Assembly: GCA_001692895.1 (NCBI GenBank)
Contig: KV748206.1
Location: 8,434 to 72,433 of the forward strand
Length of the DNA: 64,000 nucleotides
Reading direction: 5' to 3'
From: Cenococcum geophilum 1.58
Lineage: Eukaryota; Ascomycota; Dothideomycetes; Gloniales; Gloniaceae
Made by a program: the position numbers and the translations under genes. The number at the start of each line of letters is the position of its first letter. Positions within the stretch are counted from its first letter, which is position 1. This document shows positions 1 to 11,899 of this stretch, one piece after another. A model generated the notes under the pieces. The model had not been told where the DNA came from, made no database searches, and saw nothing but the letters and a program-made list of their open reading frames with translations.

Positions 1-2279
1 CTCATTTTCGCTTATACGCTTATACTATTATTTTAGAGATACTTATAGCGGCCTTAGAGTAATCTCTTAATAGGTTATTATATCGTCTTATACAGTTAGA
101 GGGATAAAAAAGAGCTAAATAGATTAAGTTGTAATATATATCACTAAAATAAAGATAGTTTTAACGGTAGATTATAAGTAATTAGCTCTAAGATGGCTAT
201 AAAACGATTAATATACCCTGCCGCAGTGCCTTGTTTTTTTATCTACGACCAATCAAAGTTTTATACTATTCCCTACATACTATATAGATAACTATATAGA
301 TACATACCTGTTACCGGTATAATCCCTACGCGTTATTGTAGGTAGAAATTTAATATTCGCTACAAATATTCATGAACCCTATTGGCTTTGTATTTTAATT
401 ACTATAGCTTGTATATAATACCCAAAGTTAATTACAAAGAAAATTTATTTAAAGAAATTTAAGACTTTTTATTAAGTAATTCTCTGAATTTTAAGAGACT
501 ACTTAGGCACTATAATCCTATATAAGTGCCATAAACTAGAGAGGTTTATTAGAATATCTAAGGAAATAAAAGAGGGTATTAAAATTCTTGATAACCTCTA
601 ACGCTAAAGAAAGAAACTCTATTTTGCAGATTATATAGGAAAATCCTCTAGAAATCTCGGAAAATTTAAAATATTCTCCTTAGAATAAACTAAGGTAATA
701 TATAATTAACCAAAAAGACAAAAAAACCCTATATTCTCGGTATAACTAAGAATATTAAGCTACTAATCGGAATTAGAATCTTCTGGAAATTTATAAAAAG
801 CTAGTAAGATTTATTAGTAAATTCTAAGAAAAATAAGCCATTTTACGTACCCAGTTAAAGACCACCCTTAGACTTAATTTTTAAAACCTTCTTTAAGGCA
901 GCAACGTGCGCACCGTTAATATTAAGCATCTTATTAGAAAATCCAAGAAGTTAATTAATTTTACTTAGAAAATAAAAAATATTGGAAAAAACGAGAATTA
1001 AATACCTTATTAACTAAAAAAACACTAAAAAAAATCTTAAAAAAGGAAAGAAGGTAAGATCTATGTCTACTGAAGGCCTTAGGCATTCTCTTATTTTTGT
1101 TAAAATCAGAATTTCCCTAAAAAAAGTTGGTTTTATTAAAATATATAAGAAATAAACTAGATTTCTTACCTTTTAAAGCCCTTTCTTTGCATACTAGAGC
1201 TCCAGAATAGATTCCTAGGTAAAGTAAGAAATTATATTACTATTATCGGAATTTTTAACAATATACTTCGTAGTTACAGCCGCAAGGAAGTGTATTACGT
1301 TCCTTAGTACTATTAATCGCCTTTTTAGGCATACGCTAAAAAATATTAAATTAGTTATTTTTTGTCTAAAAAATAGCGAAAAACTTACTGCATTCTGGAC
1401 GCGATAGGTGTAGCATCTAGGATCTGCGTTCTTGTGTCCCTAGAAACCAGCCCTAAAATATTAAAAAAACTAAGAAAAAATGCAATCTTTCTTACCTTAA
1501 CTTCTCCTTAAGGTCTTTGTCTTATTGCTCCTAGATAAAATTAGTATATTCTTAGAGCCACTAAGAAAAAAATATACCTTTAAGGGCTTTCCTAATAACC
1601 ATCTTTTCTTATATACAGCCTTATTAGCAGCAGTAATTATAGCAGCACTAGTAGATCTAATACCCAAAATTTAAAATAATTATCGGAAAAAACAAGAAAA
1701 AACAAGAAAAAATAAAAAATAAAGAGAAAAAATATTAGTAAATAAAGTAATAGGCTGTATATTAAATAATTCTTCCTAGTAAGAAAGGAAGCCTAAGATG
1801 TCGGAAAATCCGATAATTAAGTAATTAATAGGGTAGAAAACCGAGAAATAAATTTCCTAAAAAGTTTTAAAAATTGAAAATATTAATTTAAAGCCAATAT
1901 ATTAAAATAACCAAGAAATTAGTAAGCGGTATAATATGAAACTGAGAAGCAAATTTCCCGAAAATTTTTGAAAATTTAAATCGTTAATTTAAAGCTAATA
2001 TGTTAAAATAATTAAAAAACTGGTGAGCGGTATAATATAAAACTGAGAAAAGAAAAAATAGATCTCCATTAATTTAAAAATATAGTTCTAGAGGCCTTTT
2101 TTTTCTAAAAATATATAAAAATTACATGATTTGAAAAATTACTTACTTAGGAGGCATATTGGATACTCTATAAGAGCTATTGGATTGAAAATCTAGTATA
2201 TAAGTTAGTCTATAACGTATATAGCTAATATAAAGCTCTAGCTTACTAGATATTCGCTTATTGATTAAGCGATGGGGTG
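1..2279. other. AT-rich unclassified repeat remnant
   Basis: No open reading frame and no recognisable domain survives on either strand. The stretch is strongly AT-rich, with stop codons in every frame, as expected of heavily RIP-mutated transposon DNA. The only internal structure I can see is a two-copy direct repeat of about 100 bp near 1841-2045. Confidence 0.5.
1841..2045. repeat. Two-copy tandem repeat, period about 100 bp
   Basis: Two adjacent diverged copies each run from a GAGAA-rich start through AATTT, a purine-rich middle and TTAATTTAAAG, ending in GCGGTATAATAT followed by AAACTGAGAA. They differ mostly by transitions, which fits RIP or old age. Function unknown. Confidence 0.6.
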
Positions 2280-2403
2280 TTAAAGGTTGACGGGTCAATT
2301 GAGAGTGAAGATATCTTGGGCGCCAAGACCTCGCGTATACTAGGCCGTTTCGGGTCTGGCGCCCCGACCGTCCGCGCCTGGACGGTTACTATCCGAGAAG
2401 AAG
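2280..2403. other. Short CpG-rich stretch abutting a Tc1/mariner end
   Basis: This 124-bp stretch is clearly richer in G, C and CpG than the DNA to its left, and contains the palindrome CTTGGGCGCCAAG. It ends exactly at the left TIR of the Tc1/mariner element. The right flank of that element is gypsy pol sequence, so this may be the non-coding end of the same gypsy element, but I cannot prove it. Confidence 0.35.
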
Positions 2404-3694
2404 TACAATCAGGTGGGATAAGTGTTCGTCACATTCGCTTATAATCCTTGCTATATTTTACCCCACTATCCCATAATAAAAAATTCTTTATTATTATCCT
2501 ACCAAACTTTTAACTATGGGAGTCGCACTAAAGAAGCCCCGTAAGGAGCTTACTAAAGCTTAGAAATCCAGAATCTAGACTCTATACGAGGAAGGATACA
2601 ATCCAACTAAGATTTAGCGCAAAACTAAGATACCCCATACTACCTGCTCCTCATTTATCACCCGTCAATCAATTAGCCCCAACCTTAGCTTTAAAAATAA
2701 GCCAAGAAGCGGTCGTCCTAAGAAAATCACCGAACGGGGGGCTAGGGCTCTTGTAAGAACCGTATGTCAAGATACAAGGATGACCTTAAAAGCCCTAGCT
2801 ACACCTTCTAAATCCGGCAAGCAACTCTACTACCACACGGTCGCAATTATCCTTAAATCCTTTAGAAAAGCAAAGCGTCGACCACACAAGAAGCCCTTCT
2901 TAACTCCCTTACATAAGAAGAAGCGGAGGATCCACTGCCGGGCTAAGAAAGCTATAAAACGGAATAATAGGAGGGTCTGTTGGAGTAATGAGGTTACCTT
3001 TAAGGTGGGAAAGGATTTGCAGACCTTTTGGGTTACTAGAGCCCCTAGTAGGGAAGAGGAGTACGCAGATAAGAACCTAAGACCTACCTTTAAAAGTGGA
3101 CGGACTACTGTAGGTGTATGGAGTTGTTTTTGTAGAGATAAAATGGGGCCGCTTTATATGCTTCTAGAGGGGGAGAATATGACAGCTAAACGGTACAAGT
3201 AGGTACTCCAAAGGTTGTTCATTCCGTTTTATAAAAGGATAAAAAGGAAATATAGAGATGAGGTAATAATGCAAGAGGATAATGCTCCGTGGCATACTGC
3301 CAAAATAATTACCAAATATTTGGCTAATAAGAAGGTTAAGAGGATAAATTGGCCTCCGCAATTACCTGATCTCAATCCTATTAAGAACCTCTGGAAATAT
3401 ATCAAGGATATAATCTCTAAGCGGAGGCATAAGGTAAAAAACGCAACGGATATGAGACAGGCCTTAAGAGAAGTGTGGCCTCAGATTGACGGAAACTTCC
3501 TCTTAAAATTGTGTGATTCTGTACCGCGTAGATGGGAGGCGTACTTAAAAAATAAGGGGGGGGCAACTAAGTACTAAATAGCTTCATTTTGAGCCTATTC
3601 AGGCTAGTTAGTGTTGAGAATTAGTAGAGTTATTAGTATTAGGAGTTATATAGGTTAAATATAACGTGACGAACACTTATCCCACCTGATTGTA
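2404..3694 (+). mobile_element. Tc1/mariner element with 29-bp TIRs, RIP-inactivated
   Basis: The element is bounded by inverted repeats of about 29 bp, identical as far as I can read: 2404-2432 begins TACAATCAGGTGGGATAAGT and 3666-3694 is its reverse complement. The terminal TA on each side is the expected target duplication. Total length of about 1.3 kb is typical for the family. It encodes one transposase reading frame (2516-3577). The right flank is decayed gypsy pol C-terminal sequence, so this insertion is younger than the gypsy element. TIRs, TA target and DD34E spacing all agree. Confidence 0.93.
2516..3577 (+). pseudogene. Tc1/mariner DD34E transposase, broken by stops and catalytic changes
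   Basis: Reading one frame from the ATG at 2516 gives 353 codons, interrupted by four in-frame TAG codons: three in the N-terminal helix-turn-helix part before 2640 and one at 3203-3205. All four look like former CAG codons (CpA to TpA). The linker shows GRPKK and the catalytic core shows EDNAPWH and PDLNPIKNLW. The second Asp (codon 3278-3280) is intact. The first catalytic position reads Asn in WSNE (codon 2987-2989). The position 34 residues after the second Asp reads Lys (3383-3385) where this family has Glu. Both are G-to-A changes after T, the RIP signature on the opposite strand. It cannot encode an active enzyme. Confidence 0.9.
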
Positions 3695-5879
3695 CTTATT
3701 CTTATTATCTACTTTAACTAGTAGGGGAGGGTCTTATATCTATTTAGGCAGGGCGTCTAATATAGGAGTAGTAGGGTAGAGGACTGACGTATAGAATATA
3801 GGGTGGATTTTAACTATATTAGGGAGCTTTAGTTAGTAGGCGTAAGAGGAAACAATCTTCTTAATCTCGTAAGGGCTAGCGTTCTTTTAATTAAGTTTCT
3901 TAGTAGGTTGTTTTGTGTTTAGGTTTTTTATATCTAGCTAGATAAAGTTACTAATCTAGTAGGCTAGTGCTAGGGTTCGTTTATTATTCGCTGCGGCTTT
4001 ATAAACAGATTGGGCCTATATTATTTTATTAGTAAGGAACCGTTATAGTTCCTCTATCTTCTCTATAAATTTATTTACTTTTATAACTTATAAGGCGTGA
4101 TAAGCGGGGCGAGGAACATTGCTAAAAGGTTTAAAACCTATTTATAGGTGCTGGCCGTAATTAGCTAGGAATAGGGAGACCTTTATAGTTTCCAAGATAA
4201 AATTATTTATAGTAAACTCGGCGAATATAAGCTAGTTAATCTAGTTATCTTATAGATATAACGTATATATCCGAATATACTATTCCATTATAGCGTTTAT
4301 ACGTTCTGTTTAACTGTCTGTTTCTAGGTAATATATAGTAGACAGTAGTGCTTTAATGCGGAGTTAGGTAGTTAGTTTTTTCCAAAATATAGAGATAAAC
4401 TAGCTGCCTTTATCGGAGATAATCATTTTGGGAAGTCTGTAGAGTTTCCATACGTAATCTAGGAATAGTTAGGCGACAGTAGGCATTAATATATTGGGGC
4501 AGGCGATTAAGTGCCTTATCTTAGATAGTCGGTCTATAACTACTATAATGTTTATACAGCCTTTACTTATGGGGAGGTTAACGATAAAGTTAATTAAGAT
4601 ATCCTTCTATCTTCGGTCTGGAACAGGCAGTAGTTTTAGGAGGCCGTTATACGTCTTATGCAAAGCTTTAGCTCGTCGGCGGATATAGCAGCTAGAGACG
4701 TACCTTCGTGTTATATTGTGTATATTTGGCTAATAGTATTCTTATTAGAGCAGTTCCAGGGTTTTTCCTCAGCCTGGGTGGCTGGCTACTAATAAATTGT
4801 GTATATATTTAAGGAGCTTAAGCTTAAGTTCATTATAGTTAGGTATAACTAAGCAGTTCTGGTAATATAAGCGGTTTCTACGGGCTTCGCATTTACTTAA
4901 AGAAATCTTTTTAGAGCGTCTAATGCTATTGTGTATTAGCTTAAGCGTCTCTTAGATAAACTTATTATTTAGGTATTTATTAGCTATAATTTATTTAATT
5001 AATCGATTAGTTATTTTAAGGACGTATACCGTAAGGTCTTTAGTAGGAGGGTTAAATAGTTTAGGGCGAAGTAGGGTCTGATTTTGGTAAAAGCGCGCTT
5101 CTTTTAGGGCTGGCGCGTCTTGCGAGCGTTGGGTTAGGGCGTTAGGCTTCTAACCTTATACGCCCGGGCGGTACGTAATTAAAAATTGGAAATAAGATAG
5201 ATATTCTAACCAGCGGGCCTAACAATAACTTAGCTATTTCATGGTTGTAAAGTACTGTAGGTTTTTATAGTTATTAAGGACCTTAATTAGAAATCTAACG
5301 CCTTCTAGTTTGGGTTACTATTATTTAAAATATCTAATAATAGCTAATAATTCCTTATTGTAGATTTCGTAGTTACATTTAGCTAGGCTTAGTTATTTTA
5401 AGAAGTAAGCTATAGGGTGTAATACTTTATCCTTATTATATTAAGACAGGATACCTCTAGTGACGTAGTTAGATAAGTCGGCTTCTATAATACTTATTTA
5501 GTTTAGGTTAAAGTATTAGAGCATAGGCGTAGTAGTAAATATAACCTTTAGATAGGTAAAGGCCTTCTTACATTCCTTATTAAAGATAAAGACTTTATCC
5601 TTTTAGGTTAAAGCTATAAGGGGTAAAACTAGGGTGGAGAAGTTATTAATAAACCGTTAGTAGAAATTAGCAAATCCTATAAAGGCTCTTACATCCTTAA
5701 CGTTTTTAGGTTCTTGCTAATTTATAATTGCTTTAACTTTCTTTAGGTCTATTTATATACCGTTTATAAAAATAAGGAGTCTAAGGTATAGAACTTCCGT
5801 TTTATAGAACTTATATTTATCTATATTTAATTATAGACTAGCTCCGTATAGGGCTTATAGGATAAGGTTAACGTACTTC

Positions 5880-6400
5880 CGATATTTGGTCAGGTTATTA
5901 CTATATATTAGGATATTGTTAATATAAGCAGTGCAGAAGACATCTAGGTAGGGACGTAAGGTGTTATTTATATAATGTTAAAACAAGCTTGGAGCGTTTA
6001 TAAGGCCGAAGGGAATTACTAAGTACTTAAATAGTCTATATTGGGTACGAAATGCAGTAAGCTATTTATCTCCCTTTGTAATGCGGAGACGGTTAAATAT
6101 AGAGATAATATCGAGTTTCGTGTAGTAATGAGCCTTACTTAGTTAGTTCAGCGTCTCTTATATTAACGGGATTAGATATTAGTTCTTAACGGTAACAGCG
6201 TTAAGAGCTTAGTAGTCTATATAGAAGCGCAGACCGCCGCTAGGTTTCTTAACGAAGATTACTAGTACAGCTATAGGCGACAAGCTTACTCTAATAAATC
6301 CTTTGCTTAAGTTCTCGTCTAAATACTTTTATAGCACTTAGAGTTTGTTTTAGGACATCCTATATAAGGGTCCAAATCTAGGCTGCTTTCCTTCTTTAAG
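5880..6400 (-). pseudogene. gypsy reverse transcriptase domain remnant
   Basis: The minus-strand translation contains [12 protein letters not shown], then [14 protein letters not shown] and ALNAVTVKN, the standard finger/palm motifs of Ty3/gypsy RT. Further on comes FCTAYINNILIY, where active enzymes have two aspartates in place of the two asparagines. Both Asp codons have changed G to A. The domain is recognisable but catalytically dead and interrupted by stops. Confidence 0.88.
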
Positions 6401-8857
6401 TATAATCTTATAGTCGTATAGTCGGTATTCCGGTAGCTTATTAGCTTCCTTTTATAAGAATGCATCTAGGCGGTAATAATACTCTACTAGTACCTTCGTG
6501 GCAGGGTTAATATGCTTCTTTAGTGCTAAGGCCTTTTTAATATTAGCTATTGTAATAGCGAAGATTATATATTTAGGTTTCTTAGTAAGTTATACTAGCG
6601 GGGCAGCTCTAATTATGCGGATATTTAGGGTGCTAAGCTTGCTTAGATTGTCTATAGTTTCTTATTTAGGTTTAGGTTTAGTATTAGGTACGGAGTTAGT
6701 GTTAGATTTAGGTTCGGGTTCTTTAAAAATCCTTTTTATAGTAGAATGCTAGTCCTTCTAGTATTTTTATGTATTAAGCTTAAGCTTCTACTTGGCTTAG
6801 GGCGATATAGTAGTTAGAATTAGTTTATAAGGTTTAGTAAAATTTCTAGGTCCTTAGTAGATATTGGTAAAAGTTTTATATTAGTGGAATTTGGTAGAAT
6901 TCCTAGGTTAGTAGAATCTAGTAAATTCTTTAGGCGTAGGGTAGGCATTGGTGGAAATCTTAGGCTAATAAATTTTAGTAGGTTTCCTAGATTTTAGTTC
7001 GGGGTTAGGGTAGTACGTTATAAGGCACTTCTACTTATAATAGGAGGCGGTAAATAGAAGCTTAGGGTTGTTCTAATTAATGGTTACCTTATATAGCTTT
7101 ATCTAGGGTTGTCCGAGGATTATAGGGTGACCTAAGGTAGTAATAAAAAGCTTAATTAGTTCTTCGTGGTTTAGGTATCGGAGTCTTAGGTATACTATAT
7201 AGGTAATTCGGCCTAAGACTATGCGTTTGCTATTAAATCTAAATATATTAATATGCCGGTTAAGGGGGGTTAGGGTAAAACTATTATCTTACGCGAAGAT
7301 CTTATTAATAAATCCTATGCCACTAGCTCCTATATTAATTAGGACTTAAGTATTAGCCTATTAATTATTCTACTAAAGACAATAGTTAATAGTTATACTA
7401 CGATCCTAAGAGTTAGAGTTCGTGATATCTAAAGCGTTTAACGAGATCCTAAGGCAGAGCCGTCCCGGAGAGCAACTTAACTCTAAAATATACCTTTTAG
7501 TAGCGAGCGGGAAGGGGTTCCTATAGAATGTCGGTTATAGCTTCGCCCTTATAAGTAGTGCTTACTAAATATAGGGCTGGAACTAGGTAAAGATTAGGGG
7601 CAGTAACCGGAAGATTAATGCGGTGAACGGTTACTAGTATTAGCCGTTTATAAATTGTTTTAGGGCGTAGGTAAGGGGACGAGATAATATTTTAAGATAT
7701 AGTCCTTACTTCCATACTTAAAGTAAAGGCCTAGCTTAATACGTCTTTCTTATTTAGGGGACCCTAGTAGGGCGTACTCTAGGGTTCTAGTATTAATATC
7801 TATGGCGTTGGGGTGCTTAGGCTAGGATGACTTAGTGGACGTTTATATGGCTATTGTATTGTATTAAGGAGCGTGTTTTGGTATTAGGCGTAGTATATTA
7901 TTTTACTGTTTATTAATAACGTTTGCGCAGGCATTAAGGGCTCCTAGTAGGTCTATGCCTATTAGGGAGGTTTTTAGTTTAGGGCTTAAAGATTTAATAA
8001 GGCTGTTAATTAGTGCGGAGTCGTTCTAGCCTATTTCCCTTACGTAACGGTTAAATTCGGAGAAGTATATTGGGAAACTTTTTGTTCCTTAAGCTATGTA
8101 GTTTATCTTTCTCTAGGTAGTAGCTTAGCGGTTTAGGTTACTATATAAGGCTTTAAGAAGTACAACTAGGCTTTATACTAAGGTTAGCTAAAGAGGTTTA
8201 ATAAGGTTAGCTGCCTCTCCTCCTAGTTAACTTAGGGCGTAATAGAGTTAGTTAGCTTTGGTTAGGTAATAGTTAGCGTTACCAGTTAGCTTATTTTTAA
8301 GCTAGCTTAGGAATAATTAGAGTTCTTATTATTTACTAGTAAATTCCGGGGGATCTAGTAGTCGTTCGGATTATTTTAGTATAGTAGTTAGTTTAAGGTG
8401 GACAGCTACTATAGGTTTAGGGCTTACGTTCCGCGTGTTTATCTCTAGAGATAGTGTTTAGTCTTAAGGCCCTAGCGTAGGCGTCTTAAGTATGCGGATT
8501 TCTTCTTGGAGGTCCTTAATTAATCGCTAGTATTATGCTTCTTATTCGGCTTATTATTAATTTAAAGTAGCTTAGTTTTGTGCGAGGGTATTTATAAAAG
8601 ACTTCTATATTTCTACTAGTTGTTCTTAGAGTACGGATATAATACTAGCGGCCGTTATAGAGGCTTTAGGGTCGTTTATATTTTAGAGGTGGTATATAAA
8701 GTTAACGTAATATAGTGTTATAGAGTAAGTATAAGCGGCGATAATATATAGCAAGGTAGATATTATTAAGCTATATATATAAACTATGTAAGGAGTTAAG
8801 ACGTTATATAAGGAAAGAAGGTAGGGAAACGGGAAGAAAGGGCATATATTATTAACT

Positions 8858-9288
8858 TAGTTACTTGGTTAATATATATATAGGGTAAAATATAGTTTAG
8901 GTTGTAGTCCTAGCAGAACTTAGCAGAATTTAGTGGAACTTAGTAGAATATAGCAGAATGCCGTAGATTGCCGTTAGATTACCATTAGATTGCCGTTAGA
9001 TTGCTATTTCGCGGTTGGTCTCTAATTACTAAGTTAGTAAAAATAGGTAGACGTGTGCAAGGTGTTACGGGGGTATCCCGTAACAGTTAGCTTAGTTGCT
9101 TAGTTAATATATATATAAAGCAGAATAGGATTTAGGTAGTAGTTTTAGTAGAACTTAGCGGAATATAGCAGAATATAGTAGATTACTATCGGATTGCCGC
9201 AAATTGCCATCTTGTGGTTAGTCTTTAGTTGCTAAGTTAGTAGAAACAGGTAGATATATATAAGGTGTTACGGGGGTATCCCGTAACA
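8858..9288 (-). repeat. Two tandem LTR-like units ending in a palindrome
   Basis: Two diverged copies of a unit of about 203-228 bp lie head to tail (about 8858-9085 and 9086-9288). Each ends on the plus strand with TGTTACGGG, five bases, CCCGTAACA (9063-9085 and 9266-9288), so on the minus strand each begins TGTTACGGG. They share AACTTAG.AGAAT-type blocks and a central TTGCCG block. They precede the gypsy gag in minus-strand orientation and are best read as its 5' LTR, here duplicated. Confidence 0.65.
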
Positions 9289-9693
9289 GTTTTAGAAGGT
9301 CCTTTTTAGCAAATAAAACGGCAATATTATCTATATAGAAGAAGATAATAAGGTGTTTATTAGTAAATAGGCAGTTAATACCTAGGATAGGTTTTAATCC
9401 AAATTTAGCTAGGGTACTAGTAAGCTCTTTATACTAAAGTAGTAGTAATATTTTTAATCCGAATAGTGCTATAAGTAGCTTTAGGATATATCTGTTTTAA
9501 TTAAATCCTTTTAGGCAATAGCAGTAGACTAGTTTACTAAGTTTAGTGTTTATAAATACGTTTATAGCGTTATACTATTAAATTTCCAAATTAAATGCGG
9601 CTGCTATAGCTATAAAAGCACGGAATATTTAAGTAGCTAGGGTTGCTGTATAGGTCTCTTCTTTAGTAATCTACAAGTCTCCGTAGACGTATA

Positions 9694-11137
9694 CGTCAGG
9701 AAAACGGGAGGGTGGTAGGGGCTAGCTAGGGGCTAGCCCGGGGCTGGCCCGGGGTCATTTTAGCTGGATCCGCTGATCTGCTCATGTACACTTATTTACG
9801 CTAGCCCGGGGCTAGCCCGGGGCCATATTAGCAACATTAGCACATTTTATACGTTTTGTACGTTTTATACATTTTATACGTTTTATATATTTTATATAAT
9901 ATTTCCTATAGCTGCAATATGTATAATTATAATAAAATTCAAAATTCAAAATTCAAAAATTCAAAATTTAAAATTAATAGTAGCTATAAGGGATATCTTC
10001 TCGCAGAGTCTCCAAATCGTCAATTGGGCGGCGTCCCGATGATCCGCCGGCCATGTACTGATTTCCTAACTAGGCCTAGTGGCCTGTCCTACCTGTCCTG
10101 CCTGTCCTACCTGTCCTACCTGTCCTACCTGTCCTACCTGTCCTACCTGTCCTACCTGTTCTACCTGTCCTACCTGTCCTACCTGTCCTACCTGTCCTAC
10201 CTGTCCTACCTGTCCTACCTGTCCTACCGTCTGACCGTCCTACTTGTTCGTGCCTACCTGTCTGTGCCTGCCGGTCGTGCCTACTTGTCTATGCCTACCT
10301 GTCTGTATCTGTAATTCGGGGGAGAGGTCGGCCCGATCGAAGGCTCTGCTTGATTTGATTGCGATTAATTATATTGATTCGAATCGTTCTCTCTGGGCGT
10401 TCGCTGGCTGTACGTTTGAACGGTGGTCGTCTGGGGTGCCTCCCTAAGAGGCCTTGATTCGATTTGATTTGGTAATAGGATGATATCGAGGCTCTAGTTC
10501 GATTCGATCGATCGATTGAATTGATCGTGGTGTTTGCTGGCTGGTCGTTTAAACGATTATCGTCTGGCTCTGGCGGCGGTCGTCTGGTTCTGGGCGACGG
10601 TCGTCTGGTTCTTGGCGACGGTCGTCTGGTTCTGGTGACAGTCCTCTAGCTACCGTTCTGGTGCCTCCCTAAGTAGGGAGGATGTAAGGAAGGAAGGAAG
10701 GGTAAAGGTGGCATTTAGGTGTACAAGGGGTATGCAAAGGCACGTGTAGAGGCTGTCGGGAATATAGCGGGGACCCGATGGTAACTTCGGACGATTTAGA
10801 TGATAAGGAAAATTAAAGTCCTGCTAGGAGCCTGCTAGGAAGCCTGCTAGGAGCCTGCCCGGAGGCCTTTAGGATTTTAATACCCTAATAGCAATAATAC
10901 AATAATAGTAATAATATTTATTTTATAGCTATAAGCTAGCATAGTGCTAGCGTATAGCTCTAAGGCTTAGCTAATATGGCTAAAAGCTAGCCCTAGGCTA
11001 GGGGGGGTCAGCTAATATGGCTAAAAGCTGGCCCNGGGCTAGGGGGGGTTNGCTAATATGGCGGAAAGCTAGCCCCGGGCCCTAAAAACACTTTTAGCGA
11101 AACCAAATTTCCTGCGCCACTTCCCGTTTTCCTGACG
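9694..11137. mobile_element. 1.44-kb TIR element with TA target, non-coding
   Basis: The ends are CGTCAGGAAAACGGGA and its exact reverse complement (16 bp), each flanked by TA. Comparison with the intact copia copy shows the uninterrupted site, so the boundaries are secure. The body has no transposase frame. It contains subterminal blocks of GGGGCTAGCCC type with CCATATTAGC on the left and the inverted GCTAATATGG on the right (two or three copies each), a 9-bp minisatellite (10,083-10,228), and short repeats of GGCGACGGTCGTCTGG (about 10,560-10,640) and CCTGCTAGGAG (about 10,815-10,860). The middle is much less AT-rich than its host. It could be a non-autonomous TA-targeting DNA transposon; the autonomous partner is unknown. 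Confidence 0.8.
10083..10228 (+). repeat. 9-bp minisatellite (CCTGTCCTA), about 16 units
   Basis: Sixteen near-perfect copies of CCTGTCCTA run without spacer, with only isolated substitutions (for example a G near 10,100 and a T near 10,160). Because the unit is a multiple of three it makes a spurious open frame of repeated Leu-Ser-Tyr; this is not evidence of a gene. Confidence 0.9.
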
Positions 11138-11899
11138 TAGTTAAGCCTTTAGCTTCTATAGGTAGCCGTTACTATTAAGCTTATATTTAAAGACCTATTT
11201 TAGTATAAAGATTTGCTTATTACTTGCCTCTTCCTTTAGTATGGTTTTAAATATCCGTCGGCGTTTTAGGTCATTATATTCTTTTTCTATAGCCTTTTAA
11301 AAGCTAGTAGTTAAAGGATACTTTCTTGGTTTTTTAAGATTCTTTAGTTTAGGAGGAAGATTATCCTAATATAGAGATAAGGATCTAGTTCAGTTAATAT
11401 CCTTTACTAGTCCTATAGCAAATTCAGCATAGTAACCAAATAGGGTAGATAGATTGGCTAGTGCTGTTATATACGCTTAACGTTAAATTTGTTTAAATCT
11501 TTCTAGTAGGATAAAGTTGGCAAAAAGTTTAGTGGAGACTTCGTTAGCTTATAGAGCGGCATTTAACAGTTCTAGTAAACTGCTTAGCTAGGTAGAAATT
11601 ACTTTAATTATATCCAAGATATCGTCTTAAAGTCCTTATACTAAGGTATTTAATTCTAGTAAATCTAGAGACACCGTTCTACTAGAAGTTAGTAACTGTT
11701 TAATATTCTTTATAGAAAGCTCTGCTAAATTGTTTAATTTAGGAGTAGCCGTTTAATCTATATTTAAAGCAGATCTTTAATCTATATATAGGATAGATTC
11801 CTCCTTAGATTTGTCCTTATAGAGAGGTTCTAGTAGACTAGTTATTTAAAGAATATCTTTTAATATATCTTTTAGTAGGTAGTTAATATTCTAACCCTT

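Larger units (their letters stand above)
3695..9288 (-). mobile_element. Ty3/gypsy LTR retrotransposon, minus strand, RIP-decayed
   Basis: Reading the minus strand from right to left gives the normal gag-pol order of a gypsy element: LTR-like repeats (about 8858-9288), a decayed gag region (about 7450-8700), a protease remnant with IGASGIGF near 7290-7350, RT with ALNAVTVKN near 6180-6240 and the catalytic box near 5915-5945, RNase H near 5450-5500, integrase with a decayed YxPETDGQTERIN-type motif near 4270-4330, and the pol C-terminal segment down to about 3700. Stops occur in every domain, almost all TAG/TAA consistent with C-to-T change. The right edge interrupts the RT of a minus-strand copia element, so gypsy inserted into copia. 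I do not find the second LTR; the left end is cut by or hidden around the Tc1/mariner insertion. Confidence 0.85.

Noticed and set aside
9856..10314. Open frame of 152 codons with repeated Leu-Ser-Tyr
   Set aside because: It is the translation of a 9-bp minisatellite plus flanking low-complexity DNA inside a transposon.
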